Shown here: piece by piece, positions 17,164-26,753 of the stretch
Numbering within the stretch: the stretch's first letter is position 1
Layout: each line of letters begins with the position of its first letter
Assembly: GCA_016933575.1 (NCBI GenBank)
Contig: JAFGAR010000146.1
Span: 50,130-114,129, forward strand
DNA from: Candidatus Thorarchaeota archaeon
GTDB lineage: Archaea > Asgardarchaeota > Thorarchaeia > Thorarchaeales > Thorarchaeaceae
DNA: 64,000 bases
Direction: 5' to 3'
The notes under the pieces: model-generated
Seen by the model: the letters and a program-made list of their open reading frames with translations, nothing else
The model's database searches: none
What the model was told of the DNA's origin: nothing
Made by a program: the position numbers and the translations under genes

Positions 17164-17652
17164 TCATATTTTGATGGATTTTCCACAGTTCTGACAAATG
17201 ACCTCTTCATTGTTTATAGAGTCAAGATCGTATGCATATGATGCTCTACAATATACACATTTGATTTGAGATAGGTTCTTCCCGGTAGTAGGTGTTTCTT
17301 GTTCTTGTGCATATATGTAGGGTTTTGGCCAGATAAGCACAAGAAACTGGATACAAAATACAACTGGAAGACCCAGACCTATTCCTGTTGGTAGAAGGAT
17401 TGCCAGTAATCCTACTACCCAAAACAGACCGATAATCCGCGAATTGAATTCCCATTCTGGTCTTAGGAACCAGAACATAAGGAAGGGGATTAAATCAATG
17501 AGGAAGAGAATGAAATACAGTGAACCTAGTGACCAACCATAATACACAACATAGTCTGGATATATCATTGAACCATTCAATAGCAGCATCATTCGAGCAA
17601 AATGAGTTCCTATTGTTGCAGTCTGGATGTTCGTCTTGTAATCTTTAAACAT
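17164..17652 (-). CDS. Small membrane protein with C-terminal zinc ribbon
   Basis: A 162-residue protein with two to three hydrophobic segments between residues 37 and 110. A short C-terminal domain carries two Cys pairs (CVYC near 132 and CQNC near 153) typical of a zinc ribbon. It lies directly upstream of the WCMPC thioredoxin gene on the same strand, 78 bases away, and may share its transcript. The function is unknown; a redox link through the Cys pairs is speculative. Confidence 0.7.
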   Translation of the reverse strand: MFKDYKTNIQTATIGTHFARMMLLLNGSMIYPDYVVYYGWSLGSLYFILFLIDLIPFLMFWFLRPEWEFNSRIIGLFWVVGLLAILLPTGIGLGLPVVFCIQFLVLIWPKPYIYAQEQETPTTGKNLSQIKCVYCRASYAYDLDSINNEEVICQNCGKSIKI

Positions 17653-17785
17653 ACAAATTTCCCTCTATCTCATTAAGAACTGTGAAGATATATCATGTAT
17701 TCGGGAAGTCTTCTTCCTTCCATTTTCACGGTGCCAAAGTTTGATAAGCCCAAGAACTTTCCGGTCATGGAATCTGGTGGTAATT

Positions 17786-20437
17786 GTGCCTGTCCTTCAC
17801 TGTCCAAAATGCGGGTCTCGCCTTGACTTCAAGAAAGAAGTGGGGGGTTGGTACGTCACTTGTTCATCCTGTAATATTCAAGTGATTGTGGATGGTAGTA
17901 GAAAGGACCTCTTTGATGCATATGAGGCATATTCAGAGGAAATCAAACATCAAGGTCCGCTACAGGATAGTCTAAAAGGCAAAACACGAAAGAGGAAATA
18001 TCTTGGTAGTGGGGCGGAAACATCAAGAAAGAAGGGTAAAAGAAGACTCGATCCATCCTCTCGTGTTCAATCCGAAGAAGCAATCAGTAAACTTGTAGCA
18101 GATGGTGGAGGTGATGTTGAGTCATTTCCTGATGCATTGAAGTCCCTTGTCGCCTCTGGTCGAGATTACCTAGTAAAGTATCAATATATGGCATCTACTG
18201 AGGCGGAATATGGTACTTCTGTTGACGATCTTAGCGTACCTACGCGACTGAAAGAATATTTGAAATCAAGAGGGATTTCGATACTCTACAAATTCCAGGA
18301 AGAGTCCTATAATGCAATCAACGATGGAGATGATGTAGTCATTGTTGCACCTACTGCTCAGGGTAAGACCGAAGGGTTCGTTTTGCCCATAATCCGACAA
18401 CTACTTCTGACTGTCCAAGATGCTTTTACAAATCCCGGTGTGCGAGCTCTGCTCATCTATCCTACAAAGGCTCTTGCACGAGACCAATACGATAAGATCA
18501 AACAACTTGGCAAGGCATCAGGTCTTACAGTTGCGCTCTTTGATGGAGATATCCCACAGACTGAAAGAAGTAAGCTCTATTCATCTCCTCCAGACATTCT
18601 TCTGACTAATCCTGATGTGCTTCATTATCACTTGGGTTGGATTGATTCTCGTTTGGTACCTCTTCTCCGCACTGTGAAGTTTGTTGTCTTAGATGAGATT
18701 CATCTCTACACTGGTTCCATGGGAGCGAATGTCTATTATATTCTGAAGCGCCTAGAACTCGAATCCGGTAGATTTCAGAAAATTGGAGCTTCAGCTACTG
18801 TAGCAAATCCAAAGGAATTTACAGACATTCTCTTTGATATAGAAGTAAAACTAATCGAATCGAAGGATGCAAAACGTGGTCCGATTCATTTCTTGATGTA
18901 CTATCCGGGAATGCGTAGCAAATACAGCATGATTGTTGACCTGGTCACATCAATACAGAGAGGCGATTTCAAGACCCTTGTCTTTGGAAATACCCACTCT
19001 GAGGCTGAAGTAATCAATATGTTACTTGGTGACTCTGGTGTGAAATCAATGGTCCACAGGGCTGGACTCTCAAAGAAGTATCGAAGCGATGTTGAGGATA
19101 AGTTCAGAGCTGGAGATCTACCCGTCATCGTATCGACTCCCACACTCGAACTTGGAATTGACATTGGAGACCTGAATAGTGTAGTCAGTATGATTGTCTC
19201 AATTACAAGACTGACCCAGCGCATTGGAAGAGCTGGCCGAAAGGGGCAGGAGAGTGTAGCAATTCTAGCTCTCCGTGAAAATGATCCAATCTCCTCTTTC
19301 TACAGATTTGAACCTGAGAAATATTTTACTGATATTGATGCTGCCTATACTGAGCCAGAGAATGAGGTCGTAGGCTACTACCAATTGATCGCTGCAGCCA
19401 TGAGTGGTAGATTAAAGACAACTGATTTTCCAAGACATAATCGAGTCTTAGAGAAATTAAAGGCTGATAATATACTGGATGTGTATGATAATGGAGACAT
19501 CCGTATTACTGATTTTGAGAGAGCCCAAAAAGCTTGGAGAGGGTATAGTATCCGGGGGATTGGGGATACAGTTCAGATTAGATTGGATAAACGAGGCCTA
19601 GGTGAGCGTTCCATGCCTATGGCAGCACAAGAGCTTCATCCAGGAGCCATCTATCTCCATGGAGGCAAGAACTATCTCTCTGTGGACTTCAAATACATGC
19701 CTGGTCTTGGTAGAGCTACTGTAGTACCATATACTGACCGAAGTTTCCATACGAAACCACTCTATTACACAATGCCAAAGATACTCGAGATAGTTGAACA
19801 CAGTAAGATCCTGGGCCTCAATGCGGTCTACTGTACCCTAGAAATGACACAGACTGTCTATGGTTATGTTAAAAGAGAGACCCGCAGTGGTAGAATTCTT
19901 GGTAGAACTGATTTACCAACACCATTGATCTATTCCTATCAGACAAGGGGGTTTGCATTCACTGCTCCAGAACCCGTGAAATCCGTAAACGACTATACCA
20001 CAGGAAAATATGCGGCACTTGGAGGTGGCAAGATGGGCCCCGTCGAACTCTATGGTGGGGCTTTCCATGCAGTTGAGCATGTGCTTATCGAATCGAGTAA
20101 CATGTTCACTGGTGGTGGTACTCGAGAGATTGGTGGTGTATCGATGGGTGATTCTGGCATCATCTTTGTGTATGATGGAAGCCCGGGCGGGAATGGAGCC
20201 TCTCGACTGCTCTTTGGAAAACTAGATGAGGCATTCAGAAGAACAAAGACGATACTCAAGAACTGCAACTGCAACACAATTGATGGGTGCCCACTCTGTA
20301 CGTACTCTTACTATTGTGGAAATAATAACAGCCCCCTCTTCAAGATCGGTGCACTTGAGAGTGTCGAGAAGATACTCTCATTGGATGAGACCACAGTGGA
20401 TACAGAAGGGTACGCAGGATTTGAGCCGTTAGTATAA
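17786..20437 (+). CDS. DEAD/DEAH-box helicase with DUF1998 C-terminal zinc domain (Lhr/MrfA-like)
   Basis: A superfamily 2 helicase of about 883 residues. It begins with a zinc finger (CPKC and CSSC pairs), followed by a basic linker. The helicase core has Walker A APTAQGKTE near residue 188, DEIH near 302, and motif VI QRIGRAGRKGQ near 478. The C-terminus has a Cys cluster (CNCNTIDGCPLCTYSYYCG) typical of DUF1998 proteins such as the bacterial repair helicase MrfA/YprA. I prefer GTG 17786, since GGTGG lies 5 bases upstream; TTG 17741 would add 15 residues. arcS starts 16 bases downstream, so the two are likely cotranscribed. A role in DNA repair or RNA remodelling is possible. Confidence 0.9.
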   Translation: MPVLHCPKCGSRLDFKKEVGGWYVTCSSCNIQVIVDGSRKDLFDAYEAYSEEIKHQGPLQDSLKGKTRKRKYLGSGAETSRKKGKRRLDPSSRVQSEEAISKLVADGGGDVESFPDALKSLVASGRDYLVKYQYMASTEAEYGTSVDDLSVPTRLKEYLKSRGISILYKFQEESYNAINDGDDVVIVAPTAQGKTEGFVLPIIRQLLLTVQDAFTNPGVRALLIYPTKALARDQYDKIKQLGKASGLTVALFDGDIPQTERSKLYSSPPDILLTNPDVLHYHLGWIDSRLVPLLRTVKFVVLDEIHLYTGSMGANVYYILKRLELESGRFQKIGASATVANPKEFTDILFDIEVKLIESKDAKRGPIHFLMYYPGMRSKYSMIVDLVTSIQRGDFKTLVFGNTHSEAEVINMLLGDSGVKSMVHRAGLSKKYRSDVEDKFRAGDLPVIVSTPTLELGIDIGDLNSVVSMIVSITRLTQRIGRAGRKGQESVAILALRENDPISSFYRFEPEKYFTDIDAAYTEPENEVVGYYQLIAAAMSGRLKTTDFPRHNRVLEKLKADNILDVYDNGDIRITDFERAQKAWRGYSIRGIGDTVQIRLDKRGLGERSMPMAAQELHPGAIYLHGGKNYLSVDFKYMPGLGRATVVPYTDRSFHTKPLYYTMPKILEIVEHSKILGLNAVYCTLEMTQTVYGYVKRETRSGRILGRTDLPTPLIYSYQTRGFAFTAPEPVKSVNDYTTGKYAALGGGKMGPVELYGGAFHAVEHVLIESSNMFTGGGTREIGGVSMGDSGIIFVYDGSPGGNGASRLLFGKLDEAFRRTKTILKNCNCNTIDGCPLCTYSYYCGNNNSPLFKIGALESVEKILSLDETTVDTEGYAGFEPLV

Positions 20438-20453
20438 TGGGAGATGAAGAAGT

Positions 20454-22391
20454 TTGACAGAGTTTCGAATTGGTCGCGGACATGATGGTCCTGCAAGAAT
20501 TGGCGAGTATGTCATGGGTCCAGAAGTACTTCCAACACCAGTTCTTGCCAGTGCTTTTTCACCGCACGATAAAATGCTCTACTATTACACACTTGAAAGA
20601 ACCAGCCGAATAACATCGAAACCTAGTCTCATTTCCCTTCCCTTTGGCAAGAGCTTCGGAGAGATCAAATCAAATGAATTCACGTCAGATGATATTCTTC
20701 TTCTCCCCTCCTTGGCATCACTCTCGTACTTGGGCAGCAATTCAGGAGCTCTCTCTTTGCAATATCAACTAAGTGCACTCGATGTGATTCAGTCCTCTAT
20801 TAAGCCCTCTCAGGTCATTGTAAGAATCTTTGAGAATACAGGTCTAGAGCAGCTTCAGTCAGCCATAGACACTCTGCATTCTAGGGGGGTCCGTGGAGCC
20901 GCCTTTGCCTTTGATGGTTTATTGGGAGACTCTGATCTTGAATCTCTCTTATTGCGTAGTAAGATTCCCATGTCTTGGCTTGCTATTGCTGTTGGACGAA
21001 TTGATCCCGGAACCATACCACTCCTGTATTATCTTGGATTTGATGTAATCGATATTGGTCATGCACAGGAAGCTGCTGCAAAGCATATCCGTCTATGGCA
21101 AAATGGTTCCGAGTCTATCATTGAGGATCAGCAGCCTCGTTATTGTGCTTGTGCGAGTTGCCAAGACCTCCCTGATGCAAAATCTTCTAAGACTGTAGAA
21201 CTGCTTCAAGATCATAACATCAATGTGTATAGGTCAATCCTCTCAGAGTCTGTTGCAGCAATGAGCAACGGAAGGTTACGTTGGCTTGTTGAATCCATGA
21301 CCCATAACAGTCCTGCGCATGCCTCCATTCTCAGACGTGTTGATAGGCAGATGTATGCCTTCCTTGAGGAATTCACACCTGCTTCAGGAACTCAGATTGT
21401 CCCACTCATTGGTCCAGAATCCTACTATTCTCCAGCTGTGCAGAGGTTTAGAGAGAACGTAGTGACTCGATACATGCCTCCTGCAGAAAAACGGATTGTG
21501 CTTCTTCTTCCATGCTCAGCTAAGAAACCATATTCGGACTCAAAATCTCATAGACGGTTTCTTGAAACTCTGGAGGCTTCCTTAGGCAATGCTACTTCTC
21601 ATGTTGCTCAAGTCATTCTCACCTCACCCCTTGGTCTTGTTCCTCGAGAACTAGAGCGAATATTTCCTGCAGCGAATTATGACATTCCAGTAACAGGTGA
21701 ATGGGATACGGAAGAAACGACTATCGCGGCTGATGCACTAATCACTCATCTAAAGAAATTCTCCCAAGATGTTGTCATTGTAGCTCATGTATCTGGTGGA
21801 TATCTGGGAATTGTAAATACCGCAGAGGATAGTATCTCGCATAGTATCATCTATACGAGTCCAGACACTTCTCCCACCAGTCGTGAGTCTAGAAATGCTC
21901 TCTATGAGACACTTACAGACATGAAGACAGTCCTTGAACTTGGCAGTAAACCATCCCGAGTCCTTGAGGAGATTGTACGGGCTACAGCAGACTTTCAATT
22001 TGGTAGAGGCGCAGGAGATCTTCTTGTTCCTGAAAATGCGCGACTTAAAGGGAAAGTGTACAGACAGATATTGTGTCGTATTGGTAACGAGCAGGTCTGT
22101 TCATTTATTGCTGACTCAGGTCTATTATCGCTCACATTAGATGGAGCAAAACGACTAGCACAACTTGGACACTATTGGGTCAGACTTGATGCTCATGTTG
22201 TCAAGGGTGGCTCTGTCTTTGCTGTGGGTGTGCAGGAGGCTGATACATCGATACGACCCGGTGATGAAGTCATAATTTTCAACAATAACGATGAGGTGAT
22301 AGCTGTGGGTCGAAGTGAGATGTCAGGTCGCGAAATGTGTGAACTAGAACGAGGAAGAGCTGTAAGCATTCGCCACAAATTGGAGGGTTGA
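20454..22391 (+). CDS. arcS: Archaeosine synthase ArcS (TGT paralogue with PUA domain)
   Basis: ArcS attaches lysine to the preQ0 base at position 15 of tRNA, a step in making archaeosine. The 645-residue protein has a catalytically altered TGT-like N-terminal half and a Cys cluster (CACASC). The ArcS signature PCSAKKPYSDSKSH lies at about residues 353-366, and a PUA RNA-binding domain ends the protein (about 570-645). Translation seems to start at TTG 20454, with GGGAGATGAAG upstream. The gene for the radical SAM partner follows 2 bases after the stop, matching the known two-protein archaeosine synthase. The helicase gene lies just upstream. Confidence 0.95.
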   Translation: MTEFRIGRGHDGPARIGEYVMGPEVLPTPVLASAFSPHDKMLYYYTLERTSRITSKPSLISLPFGKSFGEIKSNEFTSDDILLLPSLASLSYLGSNSGALSLQYQLSALDVIQSSIKPSQVIVRIFENTGLEQLQSAIDTLHSRGVRGAAFAFDGLLGDSDLESLLLRSKIPMSWLAIAVGRIDPGTIPLLYYLGFDVIDIGHAQEAAAKHIRLWQNGSESIIEDQQPRYCACASCQDLPDAKSSKTVELLQDHNINVYRSILSESVAAMSNGRLRWLVESMTHNSPAHASILRRVDRQMYAFLEEFTPASGTQIVPLIGPESYYSPAVQRFRENVVTRYMPPAEKRIVLLLPCSAKKPYSDSKSHRRFLETLEASLGNATSHVAQVILTSPLGLVPRELERIFPAANYDIPVTGEWDTEETTIAADALITHLKKFSQDVVIVAHVSGGYLGIVNTAEDSISHSIIYTSPDTSPTSRESRNALYETLTDMKTVLELGSKPSRVLEEIVRATADFQFGRGAGDLLVPENARLKGKVYRQILCRIGNEQVCSFIADSGLLSLTLDGAKRLAQLGHYWVRLDAHVVKGGSVFAVGVQEADTSIRPGDEVIIFNNNDEVIAVGRSEMSGREMCELERGRAVSIRHKLEG

Positions 22392-22393
22392 GA

Positions 22394-23476
22394 ATGAATT
22401 CACCATTAGAACAGATTCATGATGCAATACGGCATGCAACTGTGCATGCACGAGGCCAATCGATTAATAGACGAAAAGCACGAGATCCTACTAGACCAGC
22501 GGCAGCATGGGTTGCACCAGGGCGAATCGGTCAAGACCAAGGAAAAGCTCTCTCAATTGTTCTCTCCACAATTGGTTGTGCTCATGCCAGAAGTGATGAG
22601 GGCGGTTGCACAATGTGTAGTTATCTCTTGGATGGTTCGAGCACTAGTCCATCCTCTGAGGACTTCTATAATCAGTTTCAGACTGCGATGGCCAAGCTTG
22701 ATGGCTTACCTGCACCTCTGTCAGTGAAGATTTACACTAGCGGGAGTTTTCTTGACGAAAGCGAAATTCCTATTGAAGCCAGAAACAAAATCCTAGGAGA
22801 TCTCTCAAGCGACACTCGAATTAGGGAGGTTGTTCTTGAGTCACGCCCTGAATACATAGAGGAGTCCACTATGATGCATATTCGAGAGACCCTAGGAGAT
22901 CGAATTGTAGAGCTCGGTATTGGTCTTGAGAGCAGTAATGACACTGTGAGGTTTCTATGCATCAACAAGAACTTCGACCTGAAGTCCTTCAAAGAGTCTG
23001 TCCAGTCTGCCAAGAACCATGATATTGGAATCCGAGCCTATGTCCTCCTAAAACCTCCATTTCTCACAGAACAATCTGCTCTCATCGATGCGCAAAACAC
23101 TGTGACAGATGCTATCTTCATGGGTGTGACCACAATATCGTTGAATCCTGTAAACGTGCAACGAAATACCCTGGTCGAGACCCTTTGGGAAAAGGGCAAA
23201 TTCAGACCCCCTTGGTTATGGAGTGTTGTTGAGGTACTGCGCCATGCACATGAGTCTGCAAAAGGAAAAGTCAATGTAGTATGTGACCCTGTAGCTGCGG
23301 GAAAGATACGTGGAACCCATAACTGTGGAAAGTGCGATTCTGCAGTGGTTGAAGCAATCAGAGCCTTTTCACTGACCCAAGATGTGCATGTATTTGATAA
23401 TCTGGACTGCGACTGCAAAACTCTCTGGAAACACACTCTTGAACACGAGGATATATCCCTTGTAATCCATAAGTGA
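22394..23476 (+). CDS. raSEA: RaSEA, radical SAM subunit of archaeosine synthase
   Basis: A radical SAM enzyme of 360 residues that converts the lysine adduct made by ArcS into the formamidine of archaeosine. The 4Fe-4S motif is CAHARSDEGGCTMC, a C-x9-C-x2-C spacing like that of Elp3-type proteins rather than the usual C-x3-C-x2-C. Further Cys near the C-terminus (CGKC, then LDCDCK) could hold extra metal. ATG 22394 is preceded by GGAGGG at 22382-22387, inside the end of arcS; TTG 22388 is less likely. The tight linkage to arcS strongly supports the assignment. Confidence 0.93.
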   Translation: MNSPLEQIHDAIRHATVHARGQSINRRKARDPTRPAAAWVAPGRIGQDQGKALSIVLSTIGCAHARSDEGGCTMCSYLLDGSSTSPSSEDFYNQFQTAMAKLDGLPAPLSVKIYTSGSFLDESEIPIEARNKILGDLSSDTRIREVVLESRPEYIEESTMMHIRETLGDRIVELGIGLESSNDTVRFLCINKNFDLKSFKESVQSAKNHDIGIRAYVLLKPPFLTEQSALIDAQNTVTDAIFMGVTTISLNPVNVQRNTLVETLWEKGKFRPPWLWSVVEVLRHAHESAKGKVNVVCDPVAAGKIRGTHNCGKCDSAVVEAIRAFSLTQDVHVFDNLDCDCKTLWKHTLEHEDISLVIHK

Positions 23477-23554
23477 TGCCAAATCACCACATAGTAAAAG
23501 TCATATGTCAAGTGCAGAGGGTTGCCTTTGTATACCGTAGTGAGGTTGTCATCT

Positions 23555-23908
23555 ATGTCTAGATATATCACGAGTGTTCAAGTCTGGTTTTACAGTGAAG
23601 GAGCATCACCATCACAGGTTATGAAGAAACTACTAGAATTAGGATTCCGGCCTGTAAGAGGCGCTTATGATTTCATATACGAACATAAAGACCCTAACAT
23701 GTCCAATGGTGATCTTAGTACTGCGATTGTAGAGATAGCTGATGCAATCCACAAGACTCTAACTGGTTTTCGTGTCCTATACACATTAGACACCCACGAA
23801 ATGGATGCGGATGATGAAACAGACTACATTCCGCTTGACGATATCGATGCGGAGCTCGAAGAAACAAGAAAAGAACTCGAGAGTATTGAGAAAGAAAAGC
23901 ATGAATAA
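23555..23908 (+). CDS. Small alpha/beta protein with acidic C-terminal helix
   Basis: A 117-residue protein beginning MSRYITSVQVWFYSEGASPS, with a likely ferredoxin-like fold (strand-helix-strand: SVQVWFYSEG, SQVMKKLLELGFRPV, AYDFIYEH). It ends in a Glu/Asp-rich helix that may be a coiled coil. ATG 23555 is preceded by GAGGT about 9 bases upstream. It follows the arcS-RaSEA pair by 78 bases in the same direction. I recognise no family; a link to tRNA modification rests only on position. Confidence 0.6.
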   Translation: MSRYITSVQVWFYSEGASPSQVMKKLLELGFRPVRGAYDFIYEHKDPNMSNGDLSTAIVEIADAIHKTLTGFRVLYTLDTHEMDADDETDYIPLDDIDAELEETRKELESIEKEKHE

Positions 23909-23960
23909 TCCTGGAATAAGCAGCGGATTCATCTCCGCTGCCTCTATCCATTAGGTTAGC

Positions 23961-25751
23961 CTATAAAGAGGTCACTTCAGGTTCTCGGCGTTCGTACTCG
24001 CCCTCGCCTTGGACAGTAACTCTGATTTTCTTACTGTCTCCCGGATTCATGCGAGTCCAATTCCAGACCATGTTTGTACCACCAGAAAATTCCTTGATCT
24101 CTGGCTGGTCATCTTCAGGGTCTGTTGAAATATACTCAAAGCCTGCTGGTATCCAATCAGTCATCTGAATGTTCTCAGCAGTGACCTCACCATTGTTTGA
24201 TACAACCAGCACAATGAGATACTCGCCAGCTCCAGATCCCTTATTTATAGCCTTCTTTGTGGAGATAGCACGTTTCTTGTAGATCACCCCAAGTTTGTGA
24301 CCATCTTCAGGACTAGCAACCTCAACTGGGAGCCCTGCGGGATAGGTATTGCCATAGCAGGCGATTGGTGCTGGGTACTCTTTCTCTGGTCTGTTTCTCC
24401 AGGCCATTATTGCAAAATTGATTTTTACACTCTCACCTGGTTCAAGCTCACCTACAGAATCCTTCAAAGATTCAAGTTTGAAAGTCAGATTATGTTTCTT
24501 CTCAGGATTCTGATCATCTGGGTCTATTACAAATTCATAGGGCCCGGTGTATTTCTCTCCACGGACCCATATTGAGATGTGTTCACTGGTTGGTGGCATT
24601 ACATCATCAGGAATGACATCATGAATCTCAATCTCATTGAGGCGCGCGGTGCCATTATTCTTCACTTCGATGGTCACCTCGACAGGTGTCTTATCAAAAC
24701 TATTTACAGAAGGCGGGTCAAATGTCTTCACATAGTCAATACTGTAACAGGGGACTTCTTGAGGAGTCTTTTCAATTGTGCCTAAGACTCGCTTGATGAC
24801 TGCATTTACTGGTGTGTAAAGAAGTTCCTGTGTACACTTGGGAGTTTCCTTACTAGAGACAGAGAAAGAGGCTGACCATTCTTGATCTGGTCCCAGTTCG
24901 ATGCTTGGTGCTGCATCAATCATTTTCTTTTTCTCACCACCACTTTCTGGTGTTAGGAAGACCTCTGCCTTGTCAAGTCGTACGATTAGATCACTCTCAT
25001 TACTGCATTCAAGGGTGCAATCCCATTGATTTGGTTCAGTTTCAGCAGTTTCAATTCCAGTGAGAAATTCAGTCAGTGCAGTAAGATCTGGATCCAAAAC
25101 TGATCTCTGTTGTCCTTCACCTTTGTAGCTCAGGACTATTTCACCTGCACTCTTTGGTTGCGTATCGTCTATTTGACCAGTGGCTCCGATGACAAGGGTG
25201 CTCTCTTCTCGTGGGTACACAACAAAATCCTTCCAGACCAATTGTTTGGTTCCTTCATCATACTCTGCCTTCCCAGATTTGGCAGATAGAATTTCAATAT
25301 TGGAAAGTTCTGCTGGAATGGTCTTGTTGAGAATGATGCTATCTATTTCTCCATCCGTTTCGTTTTTGATAGTGAGTGTAATTTTTACAGGGTTTTCTTT
25401 TCCAATTACATAAGCCCAGTGTGGAGCATCAGTTTCAATCTTACCACATGTATCGAAGACTTCTGTAAGTGTAACAATTGGAGCATCAACAGTTACCTTG
25501 TATCCGCTCTCCCATTTACCACCTACATCAATCTCTCCAGCTGAGAGCGTATCTTCGCTAATATCTGTCGTACCTCGTGAATCACCAAGATGTACTCTGA
25601 CATTCCAGATGCGGCTCTTCTCAGACACATTGATGACACTCAGGACACCTGATACATCAACGCTCTCGAGCTCGCTCGAACCTCTAAGAGTGGTCTTTTC
25701 AGATTCTTCGAGGTCGATTATTACTTTCTTCTTCATATTCTCACTCATCAA
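23961..25751 (-). CDS. Large protein of DUF11/CARDB-like beta-sandwich repeats without a signal peptide
   Basis: A 596-residue acidic protein built from several Ig-like beta-sandwich units. Telltale segments are KITLTIKNETDGEIDSIIL, VTIEVKNNGTARLNEIEIHD with a following VIPDDV, and LIVLVVSNNGEVTAENIQMT, each followed by a PG-type turn and a charged strand, as in DUF11 and CARDB domains. Those families are usually on the cell surface, yet this protein starts MMSENMKKKVIIDLEE with no signal peptide and has no membrane anchor. It therefore looks intracellular. It lies 72 bases downstream of a degenerate metallo-beta-lactamase gene on the same strand. Its role is unknown; scaffolding is a guess. 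Confidence 0.75.
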   Translation of the reverse strand: MMSENMKKKVIIDLEESEKTTLRGSSELESVDVSGVLSVINVSEKSRIWNVRVHLGDSRGTTDISEDTLSAGEIDVGGKWESGYKVTVDAPIVTLTEVFDTCGKIETDAPHWAYVIGKENPVKITLTIKNETDGEIDSIILNKTIPAELSNIEILSAKSGKAEYDEGTKQLVWKDFVVYPREESTLVIGATGQIDDTQPKSAGEIVLSYKGEGQQRSVLDPDLTALTEFLTGIETAETEPNQWDCTLECSNESDLIVRLDKAEVFLTPESGGEKKKMIDAAPSIELGPDQEWSASFSVSSKETPKCTQELLYTPVNAVIKRVLGTIEKTPQEVPCYSIDYVKTFDPPSVNSFDKTPVEVTIEVKNNGTARLNEIEIHDVIPDDVMPPTSEHISIWVRGEKYTGPYEFVIDPDDQNPEKKHNLTFKLESLKDSVGELEPGESVKINFAIMAWRNRPEKEYPAPIACYGNTYPAGLPVEVASPEDGHKLGVIYKKRAISTKKAINKGSGAGEYLIVLVVSNNGEVTAENIQMTDWIPAGFEYISTDPEDDQPEIKEFSGGTNMVWNWTRMNPGDSKKIRVTVQGEGEYERREPEVTSL

Positions 25752-25823
25752 TTATACACCCTTTGTCAATTATTTCCTAGTTAGGGAATTTACTGGCTTC
25801 CGTATAAGCTCAAACGGAGAATA

Positions 25824-26537
25824 TCAGTTTAGCTCGTATCGAAACTCATTACCCGCGGCCCATTGCACTGTAAGAACTTGATTCGGTTCCATCACAACTG
25901 GTTTGGTTCCCTGTCCAAATTGCTCTACATATTTTGAGAACTTTATTGGTTGATCGTCGGCAGTCCATCGCATTGGTATCCCAATACGCGGTTTCGCATC
26001 AATACATAGGCTTACAGCGTCTTTTACTGGGAAAGTCACTTTGCCTCCAATTGGAGCAATGAGAATATCCATCTCTAGTTGTTCAAATGGCCCACGAATG
26101 GTAGTATCGCCAAGATACCCTACCTTCATTCCTCCCATCTCAATAATGAGACCGAGGTTTTCCATCCGTGCTCCTGTATCCTCATTGATTCTTGCTAGAG
26201 CATATGGAGTAATCCGTACATCGGGAATCTCATAGGGCACTTCTGCCTCCAGAACATGGAGAAGCCAAGGCTTTACGCCCTGTTCAGTAGCCTTCTCAGC
26301 TGCTTCTTTATTTCCGAGGAACCACGCCTTTGAGTTGACTGCAATTGTAGCGGCATTACCAATAGCATCATCTGCGCTATTTGTAGCTATCACTACTCTT
26401 GGAATGAAATCATCTGGAACAACTGGTGTGTCATTCCATATTCCTGGATTCAATAGAATCTTTATTTCTTTAGACTCCAATACAAATGTTGTATATCCAA
26501 AGTAGGTGATACTTAGCAAACGATCACTTCCCGTCAA
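25824..26537 (-). CDS. Metallo-beta-lactamase-fold (UlaG-like) protein lacking metal ligands
   Basis: A 237-residue protein with the UlaG/YtnP-type layout. The opening ITYFGYTTFVLESKEIKILLNPG matches the usual G-H-A-T-F strand but has Tyr in place of His. The HxHxDH motif region reads IATNSADDAIG, and the late motif that normally reads P-M-H-Y reads PMRW. All His ligands appear replaced, while the strands and the MGGMKVGYLGDT motif are kept. Hydrolase activity is unlikely; it may be a binding or regulatory protein. It probably forms an operon with the DUF11-like gene. Confidence 0.83.
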   Translation of the reverse strand: MTGSDRLLSITYFGYTTFVLESKEIKILLNPGIWNDTPVVPDDFIPRVVIATNSADDAIGNAATIAVNSKAWFLGNKEAAEKATEQGVKPWLLHVLEAEVPYEIPDVRITPYALARINEDTGARMENLGLIIEMGGMKVGYLGDTTIRGPFEQLEMDILIAPIGGKVTFPVKDAVSLCIDAKPRIGIPMRWTADDQPIKFSKYVEQFGQGTKPVVMEPNQVLTVQWAAGNEFRYELN

Positions 26538-26753
26538 AGCTCACTAGCACGGTCTAGCCAGAGTCACTGTTGCTATGAAATCGATGTGCTAGTTACTTAA
26601 AAGGAAATTGCGAATCTATGCTGTTTTTGGCTCTCGCGAGGCGCTATTACAAGCAACTCATATTGGTCGAGTGCTACCTTTTTATGATTCCGCTTGCACA
26701 CAGATATGTTGGTGTGAGTGCCTTTCCTATCTTAGTGGAGTGATTTAGATTCT

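Noticed and set aside
20050..20277. Several minus-strand frames inside the DUF1998 helicase gene
   Set aside because: They lie fully inside a well-supported coding region and show no motif.
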